Source: Aquimarina agarivorans (GTDB lineage Bacteria; Bacteroidota; Bacteroidia; Flavobacteriales; Flavobacteriaceae). Taken from it: 64,000 nucleotides of DNA. Within the stretch, counting starts at the first letter, position 1. Each line of letters begins with the position of its first letter. Where the stretch lies: NCBI RefSeq assembly GCF_000218485.1, contig NZ_AFPB01000167.1:1-64000 (forward strand), written 5' to 3'. The translations under genes were made by a program, and so were the position numbers. The notes beneath the pieces were generated by a model. The model did no database searches. It saw nothing but the letters and a program-made list of their open reading frames with translations, and was not told the origin of the DNA. This document shows positions 17,195 through 27,747 of the stretch, in pieces.

Positions 17195-19468
17195 TTATTC
17201 TCCTGAAATCATAAATTTATCCACAGCATGCAAGCCATTTCTAGTTTTTATTGCAATAAAATACATGCCATTACTCAGCGGATTAACTGAAATACTTCCA
17301 GTAGCACCATGACTTTTATCAAAATCACCTTTAAGTATTATTTGTCCTAGCATGGATGTAATGGTATAAGATATAGCCTGATCCGTATAGTTTTCAAGAT
17401 TTAAATTCAATGTTTCAATAGCTGGATTGGGAAATAGCTTAATGCCAACATGAGTTAAATCATCCAAAGCTTTGGCTCCATTTACAGGAATAAGTTCAAA
17501 TTGTTGATTCACGTTGGATGTGTTGTGCGCCCATAAATGTACATTTTGATCGTTTCCTCCTCTTTTATCAAGTGCTTTGTTAGCGCAATGTTTTGGACGT
17601 AAAAAAATGTTGCCATTTTTACGTGTTAAAATCCACTTTTGGTGGTCTGAATTGGCATTAGTCCAAGTAGCAATATTGCTACCGTTTTCACACTTCCCGA
17701 AAAGAACTTCTAAATACCTGTTGGAGTCAGTGTTTTTTATTGTATGCACACCGTTACCCAAATGTTTAAATACCCATTTTTGATCGTTAAAAGTACGGGC
17801 ATTGTACATGCGCGTATTATAATCATCCCATTTAGGAGCAATTATATTTTGGTCATTTGATTTGTTTTTAATGTAATAGGTTCCATTCATTTGGATATTT
17901 CCGTCAACAACACCTAGGTTGGTAGGTTTTGGAGTTGTATTTCCAACTTTTAAGCTAAAGGTTAATTCGTTAGTAGCATTTTTGTTATCTGTAGCTACTG
18001 CCTTAATAGTGTAATTCCCTTTTTTTAAGTTTTTTAGTGGAGTATCCTTTTTGTATTCCCATTGGTAAGGCGCCTTATTTTCCTGTCTAATTAGTTTGTT
18101 GTTAAGGTATAGCTTAACGTTGTTAATACTGCTACCTTTTACACTGACCTTAACTTCAACATCAATATTAGCTCCTTCTTTTACGCTTAATTTTCCATTT
18201 TTTATGCCAACAAAGCTTAAGGTGGGTTTGTTAGAATTTACCGGATTAGGCGTAGTTGGTTTTGGAGTAGGAGCAGGTTTAGGCTTAGGGGTTGTAACTA
18301 CGGGAGGTGTATTGTTTCCATTCTCTATTGCAGGGTAAAAAGTCCCGTGTTTAGGTGTTTTTTTTGATTTGTTAAATGGATACTCTGGGATTCTACTTCC
18401 TTCTTCCTTCCTCCTAGGACCTAAATACACTGTATTATTGTCTGAAAAACTTCTTCTGTTATTATTGTTTCTTTCAATGCAAGTGTTTTTATAAATATAA
18501 TTATCCCTATCGGATACTCTGTGGAAACTAGCCCATGGTCCCATAACTGCATGGTATGGTCTTTCAAGACCAGCTTGAATAGTTATATTATTTTGTTCAA
18601 TTAGGTTGTTTCCAGCATCAGCATTATGAAAATTGACATCTTGGGTGATGTTGTTTTTGTAAACTACATTGTAATAAGCACCTTCTCTTTGGATGGCAAA
18701 GTGTCTTAAATTTTTAATAGTACAATTATACACTAATGCATATCCACTTTGTAAAGCGAAATAGCCACTTCCACCGCCTCCTTTATTCCATACTCCATCA
18801 ACATACATGTCTCTAAAGGTTAGGTGGTCTGTTTTCCAAGTATTCACTGGGGAGCCTCCTGTGTTTAAAACAGTTACTTTGTCTACCCAGCAATTTTTAG
18901 CACCACTACCAAAAACAATTCCTTTGATATCATAGTTGGGTTTTGTAAGTGCCAATTTAAAAGGATCGGGTGTTCCTGATTGATTTCCTTTAATAGTCAA
19001 TCTTTCCAAACTAGCTTTTTTTACCCCTCTAAAGTATATTGCCTCGCCTTTTTTACCAGTCATGGTAATGGTCATTACAACGCCATCTCGGCTTTCTCCA
19101 ACAATTCGAACATTATTTTTAGGAAAAATGGTTTTATTAATGGTATAATTTCCATTGCGAAGCCTTAGTTGACCACCTCCATTTCGGGAAACTTCATCAA
19201 TAGCTCGGTTTATGCCATCACTATTTGTAGCACTTATTGTTTTTTTAATTTTACTTTTCGACAATAAAGGGATGCCACCCTCAACACCAGCATTCATCCA
19301 TTCTCGCATTTGCGGGTAGGCTGAATCTAATTTGGAATTGTCAAATTTCATTCCTTCATCTCCTATTCTTTGAGCAAATAAATTGAGTTGAAATAAAGAA
19401 ATAATAAGAATGACCATTGTATTATGCCGATGATTTATCGACTTTATTGAGTAATGATTAGTCTTCAT
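17195..19468 (-). CDS. Secreted beta-helix protein with Ig-like, ricin-type and T9SS sorting domains
   Basis: 757 residues. N-terminal signal sequence (preceded by a basic stretch; cleavage near LFAQ, residue 32), then a right-handed parallel beta-helix (about 70-375) opening with the SDGINRAIDEVSRNGGGQL...NYTIN motif shared by pectate-lyase-like and polygalacturonase-like folds. A Pro/Lys/Thr linker (about 385-410), an Ig-like domain (about 415-515), a ricin-type beta-trefoil carbohydrate-binding domain (about 525-665; repeated QKW motifs) and a C-terminal T9SS sorting domain (about 675-757; LFPNPAIETLNL). It is therefore exported by T9SS and should bind and probably cleave a polysaccharide. 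The catalytic family cannot be named with confidence. It stands alone next to tRNA-Leu. Confidence 0.8.
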   Translation of the reverse strand: MKTNHYSIKSINHRHNTMVILIISLFQLNLFAQRIGDEGMKFDNSKLDSAYPQMREWMNAGVEGGIPLLSKSKIKKTISATNSDGINRAIDEVSRNGGGQLRLRNGNYTINKTIFPKNNVRIVGESRDGVVMTITMTGKKGEAIYFRGVKKASLERLTIKGNQSGTPDPFKLALTKPNYDIKGIVFGSGAKNCWVDKVTVLNTGGSPVNTWKTDHLTFRDMYVDGVWNKGGGGSGYFALQSGYALVYNCTIKNLRHFAIQREGAYYNVVYKNNITQDVNFHNADAGNNLIEQNNITIQAGLERPYHAVMGPWASFHRVSDRDNYIYKNTCIERNNNNRRSFSDNNTVYLGPRRKEEGSRIPEYPFNKSKKTPKHGTFYPAIENGNNTPPVVTTPKPKPAPTPKPTTPNPVNSNKPTLSFVGIKNGKLSVKEGANIDVEVKVSVKGSSINNVKLYLNNKLIRQENKAPYQWEYKKDTPLKNLKKGNYTIKAVATDNKNATNELTFSLKVGNTTPKPTNLGVVDGNIQMNGTYYIKNKSNDQNIIAPKWDDYNTRMYNARTFNDQKWVFKHLGNGVHTIKNTDSNRYLEVLFGKCENGSNIATWTNANSDHQKWILTRKNGNIFLRPKHCANKALDKRGGNDQNVHLWAHNTSNVNQQFELIPVNGAKALDDLTHVGIKLFPNPAIETLNLNLENYTDQAISYTITSMLGQIILKGDFDKSHGATGSISVNPLSNGMYFIAIKTRNGLHAVDKFMISGE

Positions 19469-19717
19469 GTTAGTTTTTTGATTGTTATTGAGTAAATAAC
19501 TTAAAAAACTATAAAAAATATATATTTACTTATTATTTTTAGATGTTATCTTACATGCTTGTTTCAACAAGCAGATAAAGTTCATTTAATATCGATTAAA
19601 AAAAAGATTTACTTATAGAAAGGATCAAAAAATTATGTGCTACTTGTAAAAATGATGCAAAGTGTGTTAATTTGTCAAAAATAATTAGTTGAAAGTCAGG
19701 AGTACTCAAAAATTAAT

Positions 19718-21028
19718 TTACTTTTTTCGGAAATAAATACTGATAGGTACACCGTTAAAATCAAATTCTTTTCTCAATTGGTTTTCAACAAAGCGTTTGT
19801 ACGGATCGCGTACATACTGGGGTAAATTACAAAAAAACACAAATTGAGGTTGCGGCGTAGGCAGTTGCATACAGTATTTTATTTTTACATACTTTCCTTT
19901 ATATGCCGGAGGTGAATTATGTTCAACAATAGGAAGCATAATTTCATTCATTACACTTGTTTTAATTTTTTTGGTACGATTTTTATAAACTTCTACGGCA
20001 GTTTCCATAGCTTTATAAATTCGTTGTTTGGTCAGTGCCGAAATAAAAACAATAGGAACATCAGTAAAAGGAGCAATTTGTTTTCGGATGTGGGCCTCAA
20101 ATTCTTTAGGAGTGTTGCTCTCTTTGTTTTCAATTAAATCCCACTTATTTACTAAAATGACGACCCCTTTGCGGTTACGTTCCGCCAGCCAAAAAATATT
20201 TTGAACTTGGGCATCAAAGCCTCGGGTAGCATCTACAACTACCAAACACACATCAGCATGTTCAATAGCGCGTACGGAACGCATAACGGAATAAAATTCA
20301 AGATCTTCCTTTACCTTTGCTTTTCTGCGAATTCCTGCGGTATCTACCAAATTAAATTCAAAGCCAAAACGATTGTATTTGGTGTCAATAGCATCACGTG
20401 TGGTGCCAGCTATATCAGTCACAATATTTCTTTCTTCTCCGATAAGGGAATTAATAAATGAAGATTTTCCAGCATTGGGCCTACCTACTACGGCAAAACG
20501 TGGCAATTCATCTTCACGATTGTCATCCTCTTTTTCAGGAAGTATTTTAACCAACTCATCTAAAAGCTCACCCGTACCACTTCCATTAATACTAGCAATG
20601 GAAAAATAATCACCCAGTCCAAGATTGTAAAATTCCATAGCGTCATTAACACGCATGGCATTGTCCACTTTATTAACTGCTAAAAGTACAGGCTTTTTTA
20701 CCTTACGGAGAAGTTTAGCCACATCCTCATCCATGCTTGTAATACCAGTTTCAACATCAACCATAAAAATAATGGCATCTGACTCATCAATAGCAAGCTC
20801 TACTTGTTTGTCAATTTCAGTTTCAAAAATATCATCGCTACCAACAACGTATCCTCCAGTGTCAATTAATGAAAATTCACGACCGTTCCATTCTGATTTG
20901 CCGTAGTGTCGATCACGGGTTACGCCACTAACTGAGTCAACTATAGCGTCGCGACGCTGAATTAATCGATTAAAAAAAGTAGATTTTCCAACGTTTGGAC
21001 GACCCACGATAGCTACTATTGTACTCAT
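19718..21028 (-). CDS. der: Ribosome biogenesis GTPase Der
   Basis: 436 residues with two consecutive GTPase domains, the hallmark of Der/EngA, which acts in 50S assembly. First P-loop [10 protein letters not shown] (8-17) with DTGG and NKVD; second P-loop [10 protein letters not shown] (about 182-191) with DTAG and NKWD. A C-terminal KH-like domain follows. Full length. Era lies 272 bases upstream on the same strand. Confidence 0.97.
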   Translation of the reverse strand: MSTIVAIVGRPNVGKSTFFNRLIQRRDAIVDSVSGVTRDRHYGKSEWNGREFSLIDTGGYVVGSDDIFETEIDKQVELAIDESDAIIFMVDVETGITSMDEDVAKLLRKVKKPVLLAVNKVDNAMRVNDAMEFYNLGLGDYFSIASINGSGTGELLDELVKILPEKEDDNREDELPRFAVVGRPNAGKSSFINSLIGEERNIVTDIAGTTRDAIDTKYNRFGFEFNLVDTAGIRRKAKVKEDLEFYSVMRSVRAIEHADVCLVVVDATRGFDAQVQNIFWLAERNRKGVVILVNKWDLIENKESNTPKEFEAHIRKQIAPFTDVPIVFISALTKQRIYKAMETAVEVYKNRTKKIKTSVMNEIMLPIVEHNSPPAYKGKYVKIKYCMQLPTPQPQFVFFCNLPQYVRDPYKRFVENQLRKEFDFNGVPISIYFRKK

Positions 21029-21171
21029 ACTGAGGATTTCAAAATTTGTGCAAAAATACGTCTTATTTTAGTAGTAAGTACCCCTATATTATATAAAAAG
21101 CAACATGCTGTTGCTGTTTGAGTTGCTGTAAAATATCAGGGCATGAGCAAATGTGTCAAAAAAACTATACC

Positions 21172-21283
21172 GGTTCGGATTTTAAATTACTCAAATAAAA
21201 ATTTGGAATTTTTTGTTTTATGTTAAAGTATCAAGCAAAAAAGAACCAATTTAAATGGGGAATTTAATGTTGAAAACGATATT
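21172..21283 (+). repeat. Dispersed intergenic element, longest copy
   Basis: Has GGTTCGGATTTTAAATTACT at its left end and CCAATTTAAATGG then GGAATTTAATGTTGAAAACG with ATATT at its right end, in the der-era intergenic space. The last 25 or so bases come within 18 bases of the era stop codon. Confidence 0.5.
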
Positions 21284-21300
21284 GATATTAGAGGGCAAAA

Positions 21301-22191
21301 TTATTTTTTTTGCTGATATCCAAAACGTTTCAATTGATTTTGATTACTACGCCAGTTTTTGTTTACTTTACAAAAAAGTTCAATGTGAATTTGCTTACCA
21401 AAAAACTTTTCTAAGTCCTGGCGGGCTTCTTGCCCAACCCGTTTGATGGCACTTCCTTTGTGACCAATGATAATGCCTTTTTGGGTTTCGCGTTCCACCA
21501 TGATTATAGAATTAATACGAATTATTTTTTCATCCTCTTCAAAAGATTCAGTAACAACCTCTACAGCATATGGGATTTCTTTTTTGTAGTGCAAAAGTAT
21601 TTTTTCGCGTATGGCTTCATTAACAAAAAAACGTTCTGGTTTGTCTGTAAGCTGATCCTTGGGGTAAAAGGCAGGCGATACTGGCAATAAATCAACAATT
21701 CGATCAAAAACAGTTTGAATATTAAATTTTTCTAAAGCTGAAATAGGCAAAATTTCAGCATTTGATACTTTATGAGTCCAATAAGCTACTTGTTCCTCTA
21801 AGGTTTCTTGATTGGATTTATCTATTTTATTCAATAACAAAAGTACCGGTATTTTTGAATTGTTGATTTTGTTGAAAAACTGTTCGTCCTTAAGTTCTTT
21901 TTCGCCAATTTCAACCATGTAAATAAGGATATCAGCATCTTCAAAAGCAGATTTCACAAAATCCATCATGGAAGTTTGCAATTCATAGGCAGGCTTAATA
22001 ATCCCAGGAGTATCCGAAAAAATAACTTGAAAATCATCACCGTTAACAATACCTAAAATACGGTGACGCGTAGTTTGTGCTTTGGAGGTAATTATGGAAA
22101 GTTTTTCGCCAATTAACGCATTCATTAAGGTAGATTTCCCAACATTTGGGTTTCCAATAATATTTACAAATCCAGCTTTATGGTTTTCCAT
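21301..22191 (-). CDS. era: GTPase Era
   Basis: 296 residues. GTPase domain with P-loop GNPNVGKSTLMNA (11-23), DTPG switch and NKID; C-terminal KH domain (about 200-290) with the GHKGSAIKRVGQEAR RNA-binding motif that contacts the 3' end of 16S rRNA. Acts in 30S maturation. Full length and intact. Confidence 0.97.
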   Translation of the reverse strand: MENHKAGFVNIIGNPNVGKSTLMNALIGEKLSIITSKAQTTRHRILGIVNGDDFQVIFSDTPGIIKPAYELQTSMMDFVKSAFEDADILIYMVEIGEKELKDEQFFNKINNSKIPVLLLLNKIDKSNQETLEEQVAYWTHKVSNAEILPISALEKFNIQTVFDRIVDLLPVSPAFYPKDQLTDKPERFFVNEAIREKILLHYKKEIPYAVEVVTESFEEDEKIIRINSIIMVERETQKGIIIGHKGSAIKRVGQEARQDLEKFFGKQIHIELFCKVNKNWRSNQNQLKRFGYQQKK

Positions 22192-22618
22192 GGGAACAAA
22201 AGGGCTTAAATTAGGTCACAAAGGTAGGGGTTTTGCATTTATTTATCGGAATTTTAATAAAAGTGAATAAGCTCCATTGAATATAAGATGCACGAAAATT
22301 AAGGCTATTTCTATTTCCGAAATAAAGCAAACTTTAGCGTTGGATTTATTATCACCGCTTTTTATAAAACAATATGGTTACCAAACGGTGTTGTAGTTTG
22401 AAGCTTTAAACCAAATAAAATAAATTGCTGTTTTAACCCTTTATGTTAAGAAATAGAAGGGATGTAGCTAATAGTGCCATAATTTGATGAAGTTGTTTGG
22501 CAAATATTGAAAACCTATTGTCGAAATTGTCAAAATAAATAAAGAAAAAACCTACATATAGCTAAATTTCTAGGTATTTAAAAAAAACCTTTTTCTATTT
22601 TCGAACAAAATATAGATT
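22192..22618. other. Divergent intergenic region, era to beta-helix gene
   Basis: About 430 bases without a recognisable gene. The segment before 22619 holds TATTTTCG at 22596-22603, an acceptable -7 element for the plus-strand gene. Confidence 0.4.
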
Positions 22619-25186
22619 ATGATTCGACACGCTCAATTGAATTTTAAAGGAATAGTAACGGTTGCTTTTTTATGTAACTTCTTTTTTTTAGCAGCCAAAG
22701 ATATCTACGTATCCAAATCAGGGAATGATTCCAACGATGGTTCGCAGGCATCACCTTACTTAACAATTAATAAAGCCGCACAACAAGCAAAAGCAGGGGA
22801 TACGGTAATTATTGAATCAGGAACTTATTTTGAAACGATCCGTCCTGTAAACTCGGGTAATGCGGGCAATCCAATAATTTTTAAGGGTAAAGAAGGAGAC
22901 AAAGTAATTATTTCAGCCATGCAATCCTTGCAAAATTGGGAATTGGATGCGGGCTCAATTTATAAAACAACAGTAGATTGGGATTTAAAGGATTACAACA
23001 TGTTAATGAATAATGGAGTAGTTATGGATTTAGCACGTTGGCCCAATAATACGGACGGGAATCCATTTTCATTAAATTCTGTAAGGAGTGAGGGAGGATC
23101 AGATTCATCCAACTTAAACAACGCTTTTTTATTAAATAAGGAGATACCAAACGTAGATTGGACAGGTGGAAATATTATGTTTTATGGCGATCGAGGGGGC
23201 TCAGGATGGACTACTTGGAGGGAGTACATTACCGGAGGAAGCACAGGAAGAGTAAACTTTACAGTAAATAAATCAGCCGATTGGATTATTGCTGCACACC
23301 CGCCAGCTGATGGTGGTGATTTCTTTTTAGAAGGTGTTAAGGGAGTATTAGATTATCAGAATGAGTGGTGGTTTAATAGTAATTCCAAAACGTTATATGT
23401 TCAAGTGCTTGGAGGCAACAAACCTAATGATGGTCAGATTGCTATGAGACAAAGGCAAATGACGGTTAATTTAAATAAAAGAAATTACATAGAAATACAA
23501 AATTTAGCGGTTTTAGGAGGGAGGATTGAAATTGATGGCACTGGTAACAGAATTTATAAAGTGAGTAGCTTTCATGGAGATTATTACCGAGGTGTAGCAC
23601 AATCATTTATTGCTGATTGTAGAAATGTGATGGTAAAATGGAATGCTAAAAATAACATAATTGAACAGTGCGAAATTGCATATGGAGCAGGTTCAGGAAT
23701 TTACGACCAAGGCAATGGAACAAAAATTATTAATAATTATATTCATGATTTTGATTACCTGGGCGATTATAATGCTCCGGTATTAGCTAGAGGGGCTTCC
23801 AATTGTTTGTTGAGTAAAAATACTATAAAAAACGGTGGGAGAGATGCCATTCAAATCATTACAAAAAATTCAACTGTGGAGTATAATGATGTGTCAAAAA
23901 GTAATTTGATAGCTGATGATTGTGCATTAATTTATACCATAGGCGAAGATTTGAATATGGAAATCCACCACAATTGGTTTCATGATGCTGAATCAAGAGG
24001 TAAATTAAAAAAAGCAGCTGGTATTTATTTGGATAATGATGCAGGTAAGGTAAATGTTTACAGAAATGTAGTTTGGAATACTGAATGGACAAGTGTGCAA
24101 ATTAACTGGAATGGAACTGATATTAATGTGTACAATAATTCATTTGCAAAAAATATTGCTACCATGGGAGCCTGGCATAAAGCGGGTACTATGTTTTCCA
24201 ATGTTAATGTATGGAATAATATTACGGATAAAGAAGGATCAAGTGCAGGAGGGCAAGAGGAGGAAGCTACTTGGGAGCCTCAATCTGATAAACAAAATAA
24301 TTTAGTAGACCAGGAATCATATGTAAATTGGGAGGGCAATAATTTTCAGTTAAAACCAAATGCGAAAGCAGTTGATTTTGGAAGGATTATTCCGGGATAT
24401 ACAGACGGTTTTAAAGGAAGTAATCCTGATGTTGGGGCATACGAATTGGGTGATAATTGGGTGCCTGGTGTGGAATGGGACCTAAAAAAAGGCCCTTCAG
24501 GTAATGGGTGTTACAATATTTTAGGCGAAGAATGTGAAATTGCTTTTCAAACCATTCCTGGGAAAATAGAAGCAGAAGATTTTATCAAGCAAAATGGGAT
24601 GCAAATAGAACCGACTGAAGATGTTGGTGGAGGATTAAATGTAGGGTTTATTGGAGCTAATGATTTTGTTGAATATGCTGTTAGTGTAGCTGAAACTGGA
24701 GCGTATAAATTTAATTTTCGAGTAGCCTCAGATACCAATGGCGGTACAATTGTGATTATGAGTAATAATGTAGTACTAGAAAATTTAAATGTAGGTAATA
24801 CGGGTGGATGGCAAGAGTGGACTACTGTGGACAAAGAAATTACTTTAAATGAAGGTGATCAAAACTTGAAATTTGTTTTTGAAGGGGAATCTCAGTTTTT
24901 ACTTAATTTAAATTATATAGACATCAATTTGTCAAGTACGCTATCTATATCCAATTTTGAAGCTTTGAGTGCGGAAATTTATCCTAATCCAGCAACGAAC
25001 TTTGTAACTATTAATTTGAAAAAAAAGGAGTTGAGTTTATCGGTATATGATTTATCCGGTAAATTAATACTATCTTCTTATTTTGAAAATGAAAACAATG
25101 AGATAAATATATCAAATTTGGATCGTGGAATGTATTTGCTTTGCGATAAAGATTCTGGTGCATCCTTTAAATTAATCAAGCAATAG
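22619..25186 (+). CDS. Secreted beta-helix carbohydrate-active protein with CBM6-like and T9SS domains
   Basis: 855 residues. Signal peptide (cleavage near residue 25, before KDIYVSKSGND). A right-handed parallel beta-helix fills about residues 26-620; the opening (DIYVSKSGND, then GDTVIIESGTYFETI) resembles beta-helix glycosidases such as GH120/GH141 and DUF1565 proteins, and the core has IHHNWFHDAESRG, AGIYLDND and WNTEWTSVQINW. After the GPSGNGCYN hinge comes a CBM6-like beta-sandwich (about 645-770; KIEAEDF start, NFRVAS, GGWQEW), then a T9SS sorting domain (about 780-855; EIYPNPATNFVTI). Paralogue of the protein at 52608-55184, which lacks the CBM6. Probably cleaves an extracellular polysaccharide; hydrolase versus lyase cannot be decided by eye. 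Confidence 0.82.
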   Translation: MIRHAQLNFKGIVTVAFLCNFFFLAAKDIYVSKSGNDSNDGSQASPYLTINKAAQQAKAGDTVIIESGTYFETIRPVNSGNAGNPIIFKGKEGDKVIISAMQSLQNWELDAGSIYKTTVDWDLKDYNMLMNNGVVMDLARWPNNTDGNPFSLNSVRSEGGSDSSNLNNAFLLNKEIPNVDWTGGNIMFYGDRGGSGWTTWREYITGGSTGRVNFTVNKSADWIIAAHPPADGGDFFLEGVKGVLDYQNEWWFNSNSKTLYVQVLGGNKPNDGQIAMRQRQMTVNLNKRNYIEIQNLAVLGGRIEIDGTGNRIYKVSSFHGDYYRGVAQSFIADCRNVMVKWNAKNNIIEQCEIAYGAGSGIYDQGNGTKIINNYIHDFDYLGDYNAPVLARGASNCLLSKNTIKNGGRDAIQIITKNSTVEYNDVSKSNLIADDCALIYTIGEDLNMEIHHNWFHDAESRGKLKKAAGIYLDNDAGKVNVYRNVVWNTEWTSVQINWNGTDINVYNNSFAKNIATMGAWHKAGTMFSNVNVWNNITDKEGSSAGGQEEEATWEPQSDKQNNLVDQESYVNWEGNNFQLKPNAKAVDFGRIIPGYTDGFKGSNPDVGAYELGDNWVPGVEWDLKKGPSGNGCYNILGEECEIAFQTIPGKIEAEDFIKQNGMQIEPTEDVGGGLNVGFIGANDFVEYAVSVAETGAYKFNFRVASDTNGGTIVIMSNNVVLENLNVGNTGGWQEWTTVDKEITLNEGDQNLKFVFEGESQFLLNLNYIDINLSSTLSISNFEALSAEIYPNPATNFVTINLKKKELSLSVYDLSGKLILSSYFENENNEINISNLDRGMYLLCDKDSGASFKLIKQ

Positions 25187-25219
25187 TTTTGATAAATTTC
25201 AACCATCAACTACTGATCA

Positions 25220-25681
25220 CTAACTCCTAGGTTTATTAATACCTCTATCATACATAACTATACTGCCAGCTACGGCAACATTTAAACTTAAAGTAGATTT
25301 AAATTTGATTAAAAAGTGAGATTTTTGAATTGCTTTTTTGGACAAGCCGTGGTCTTCAGCGCCAAGTAAATAAGCACACCTACGTGGGTGTTCAAAAGTT
25401 TCAAGATGATGAGCGGTATCACCTAGCTCAACCCCTACTAAGCGAACACCTTTAGGGAGGTTTTTGAAAAATTCATCAAAAGTATCGTAATGGTAATAGG
25501 GCATCGATTTTACAGCGTTGTGCGTGTCGCAAGCTTGTTTTGCGTACCGATTGCCAATTGTAAAAATGAAACTAGCACCCATATTTTGTGCGCTACGCCA
25601 TAGTACCCCTAAATTTTCAGGTGTTTTTCCGTTTTGTATGCCTATACCAAAAAATTCATTTTCAAGGTTATTCGTGCTCAT
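25220..25681 (-). CDS. TrmH/SpoU-family RNA 2'-O-methyltransferase
   Basis: 153 residues, a minimal SPOUT-class methyltransferase without the extra N-terminal substrate-binding domain of larger TrmH proteins. Family motifs: TPENLGVLWRSAQNMGA (19-35), LLGAEDHGLS (about 110-119) and the C-terminal SLNVAVAGSIVMYD, which form the SAM-binding knot. Target RNA unknown. Divergent from the TetR gene. Confidence 0.9.
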   Translation of the reverse strand: MSTNNLENEFFGIGIQNGKTPENLGVLWRSAQNMGASFIFTIGNRYAKQACDTHNAVKSMPYYHYDTFDEFFKNLPKGVRLVGVELGDTAHHLETFEHPRRCAYLLGAEDHGLSKKAIQKSHFLIKFKSTLSLNVAVAGSIVMYDRGINKPRS

Positions 25682-25768
25682 AAAATATTTTTTGTAAAAA
25701 TACTTTTTTGAGCTAATGTTTTGAAATTAAATAGGTGCAAGCGTATCTCTTTTTTTTATCTTAGTAAA

Positions 25769-26332
25769 ATGAACCCCCAACAAGTAAAGCAACACGTCAT
25801 TGAAGTTTCCTCGGAACTTTTTTATAAAAATGGTTATTCGGGAACAAGCATGAATATGATTATTCAGGCAACAGCCATTCAGGCAAAACAGTTATTTGAA
25901 CTATTTGAGTCAAAGGAAGCCATTTGTATCGCTTTTTTAGCCCAAAAAAACGAAAAATTTCTTGCAGAAATAGATGAATTTGTGTCAAAAAGACCAGTTG
26001 GTTATGAAAGAATTATAAGTGTTTTTGATTTTTTGGAAATTTTATATGATTCAAATGAGTTTAATGGGTGTTGGCGTGTAAAAACAATTTCTGACATCCC
26101 AGAAAATGATCAATTACTTAAAAATTCAATACAAAAGCATAAAGGAGAATTTTTGAATTTTTTAGAGAAATTAATTCAAGAAAATGAGCCAAAATTGACA
26201 GCTGAAGAAACAAAAACCTTATCAAAACAAATTTATGTATTGTATGAAGGTGCTATCACTGAAAGTTTATCACATAATCAAAAATGGCCAATAGCTACTG
26301 CAAAGGCATTATTTAGTCGAATTCTTAATTAA
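25769..26332 (+). CDS. TetR/AcrR-family transcriptional regulator
   Basis: 187 residues from ATG 25769; an upstream in-frame TTG (25721) would add 16 residues of no TetR character. N-terminal HTH: VSSELFYKNGYSGTSMNMII, AKQLFELFESKEAICIAF. The C-terminal domain is an all-helical ligand domain (SKRPVGYERIISVF...). Likely a repressor of some efflux or stress gene; the target is not evident and neither neighbour is a transporter. Confidence 0.85.
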   Translation: MNPQQVKQHVIEVSSELFYKNGYSGTSMNMIIQATAIQAKQLFELFESKEAICIAFLAQKNEKFLAEIDEFVSKRPVGYERIISVFDFLEILYDSNEFNGCWRVKTISDIPENDQLLKNSIQKHKGEFLNFLEKLIQENEPKLTAEETKTLSKQIYVLYEGAITESLSHNQKWPIATAKALFSRILN

Positions 26333-26430
26333 TCACTTTATTTAGTAGTTTATTATGGTGTAATTCGATGGTTTTGGTAGTGAAAGCTTTTTTAGTATAA
26401 GCGAGTAATTGCAATGATTTTAGTGTAATA

Positions 26431-27321
26431 TTAATTTTTTGATTTTCGATTGAGTAGAAAGTCTCGGTGTAAATTAAACCCAAAAAAGAAATTTCCATCA
26501 CTCCAATCGCCACTGGCATTTGAAAGAAATGCATTTTCAAACATTCCTTGTGCGTTGGTAAAATGCAGTTGAAAAACATGTCCTCCGGTTTCTATTTCAA
26601 CTCCTACCGAAAGGGGATCTCTAAAACCTGTATTTTTTGCTCTGTTTAAATGCGCTCCATAATCTACAACCACTCCAAAACGTTTGGTTATTTGATATTT
26701 TCCTCCTAAGCCTACAGCATATTGAGCGTTTTCTTGTTCTGGGCTTCTGACTAAGCCGTCATAAAAAAAAGTAGGTATTACTTCTAGCGAAAGCTTTGAG
26801 TTGAATTTGCGCGATATTATAAGTTGATTGGTGTACCGCAAACGATTTTCAAACTCAAGTTTAGGCAATACGGATAATTCTTTGTCCAATGCAGTATTTA
26901 CGGCTATTAAATTGTATCCAGCCAAATTAAAGGGAAACCCATTGTTTTGCTGATTTACTAGTTTATATTTAGTAGCTAGGTCGTACGTTTTATCAAACTT
27001 GCTTCGCGAAAAGCTAATATTAATAGCCTTAGTTAAGCCATAAATAAATTGTATTCTAGTTGAGGCCTGATCTAGCCCAAACAAATCATCAATTCCATTT
27101 TTTACAGTTCCAAAACGATGAGCAATAACTAAATTTAAGTGATGTTTGGGGACAAGTTTTGTGGTTTCAAAATTTATAAGCTTATAACTTTTAAATGCGG
27201 ATTGTACGGTTTTTTTTGGGGGAGTTGAACTAGGTGTTTTCAATGATTTCAAAAGATCGTTTTGAGCATATATTGAGAAATTAAATAAAAGGGAGCTAAT
27301 AGAAAGTGCAATAAATTTCAT
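26431..27321 (-). CDS. DUF5777 family outer-membrane beta-barrel protein
   Basis: 296 residues with a signal peptide (cleavage after YAQ, residue 20) and amphipathic strands ending in an aromatic terminus, consistent with an outer-membrane barrel. The VPKHHLNLVIAHRFGTVKNG start and GFNLHRDF end are those I associate with DUF5777. It is divergent from a cytochrome c and a YceI gene, an arrangement known in Bacteroidota, which suggests the three work on the same envelope process. Function unknown. Confidence 0.8.
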   Translation of the reverse strand: MKFIALSISSLLFNFSIYAQNDLLKSLKTPSSTPPKKTVQSAFKSYKLINFETTKLVPKHHLNLVIAHRFGTVKNGIDDLFGLDQASTRIQFIYGLTKAINISFSRSKFDKTYDLATKYKLVNQQNNGFPFNLAGYNLIAVNTALDKELSVLPKLEFENRLRYTNQLIISRKFNSKLSLEVIPTFFYDGLVRSPEQENAQYAVGLGGKYQITKRFGVVVDYGAHLNRAKNTGFRDPLSVGVEIETGGHVFQLHFTNAQGMFENAFLSNASGDWSDGNFFFGFNLHRDFLLNRKSKN

Positions 27322-27387
27322 GGTTTCATGTTTGTAAGGATAGGTCGATATTCTGGACTCAAACTTAACATATTAAATTAAATTATT

Positions 27388-27747
27388 ATGAAACTCTTTT
27401 TTTTGCCGTTGATCAGTGCGTTTTTTTTATTTAGTTGTAGTGGAGATAGTGAAGATGATTTAAAGGAAACTCCTTCGACAACAGGTCAGGAAGTTAATTT
27501 AATTTTTGAAAAAGATGTAAAACCATTAATAGCGGATAGGTGTTTAAAATGCCATGGTAGTCCAACAATGTTTGGAGCTCCTGCGAGTGCTGTATATGTA
27601 ACTTTTGACCAAGTGAGCGCAAATGCTAATGCTATGTTGGCTAGGATGAGTAATGGATCTATGCCACCTGCATCCGAAGGTATGTTGTCAGCATCATTTG
27701 TGGAAACTTTTAATAAATGGATCGATGATGGGAAATTGGAGGAGTAA
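27388..27747 (+). CDS. Small c-type cytochrome lipoprotein
   Basis: 119 residues. Lipoprotein signal with lipobox LFSC (Cys17). One heme-binding motif CLKCH (52-56), followed by a Met-rich stretch (AMLARMSNGSMPP) that could supply the distal axial ligand, as in cytochrome c domains of the planctomycete type. Attached to the membrane facing the periplasm. The stop overlaps the start of the YceI gene by 20 bases, so translation is probably coupled. Confidence 0.85.
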   Translation: MKLFFLPLISAFFLFSCSGDSEDDLKETPSTTGQEVNLIFEKDVKPLIADRCLKCHGSPTMFGAPASAVYVTFDQVSANANAMLARMSNGSMPPASEGMLSASFVETFNKWIDDGKLEE

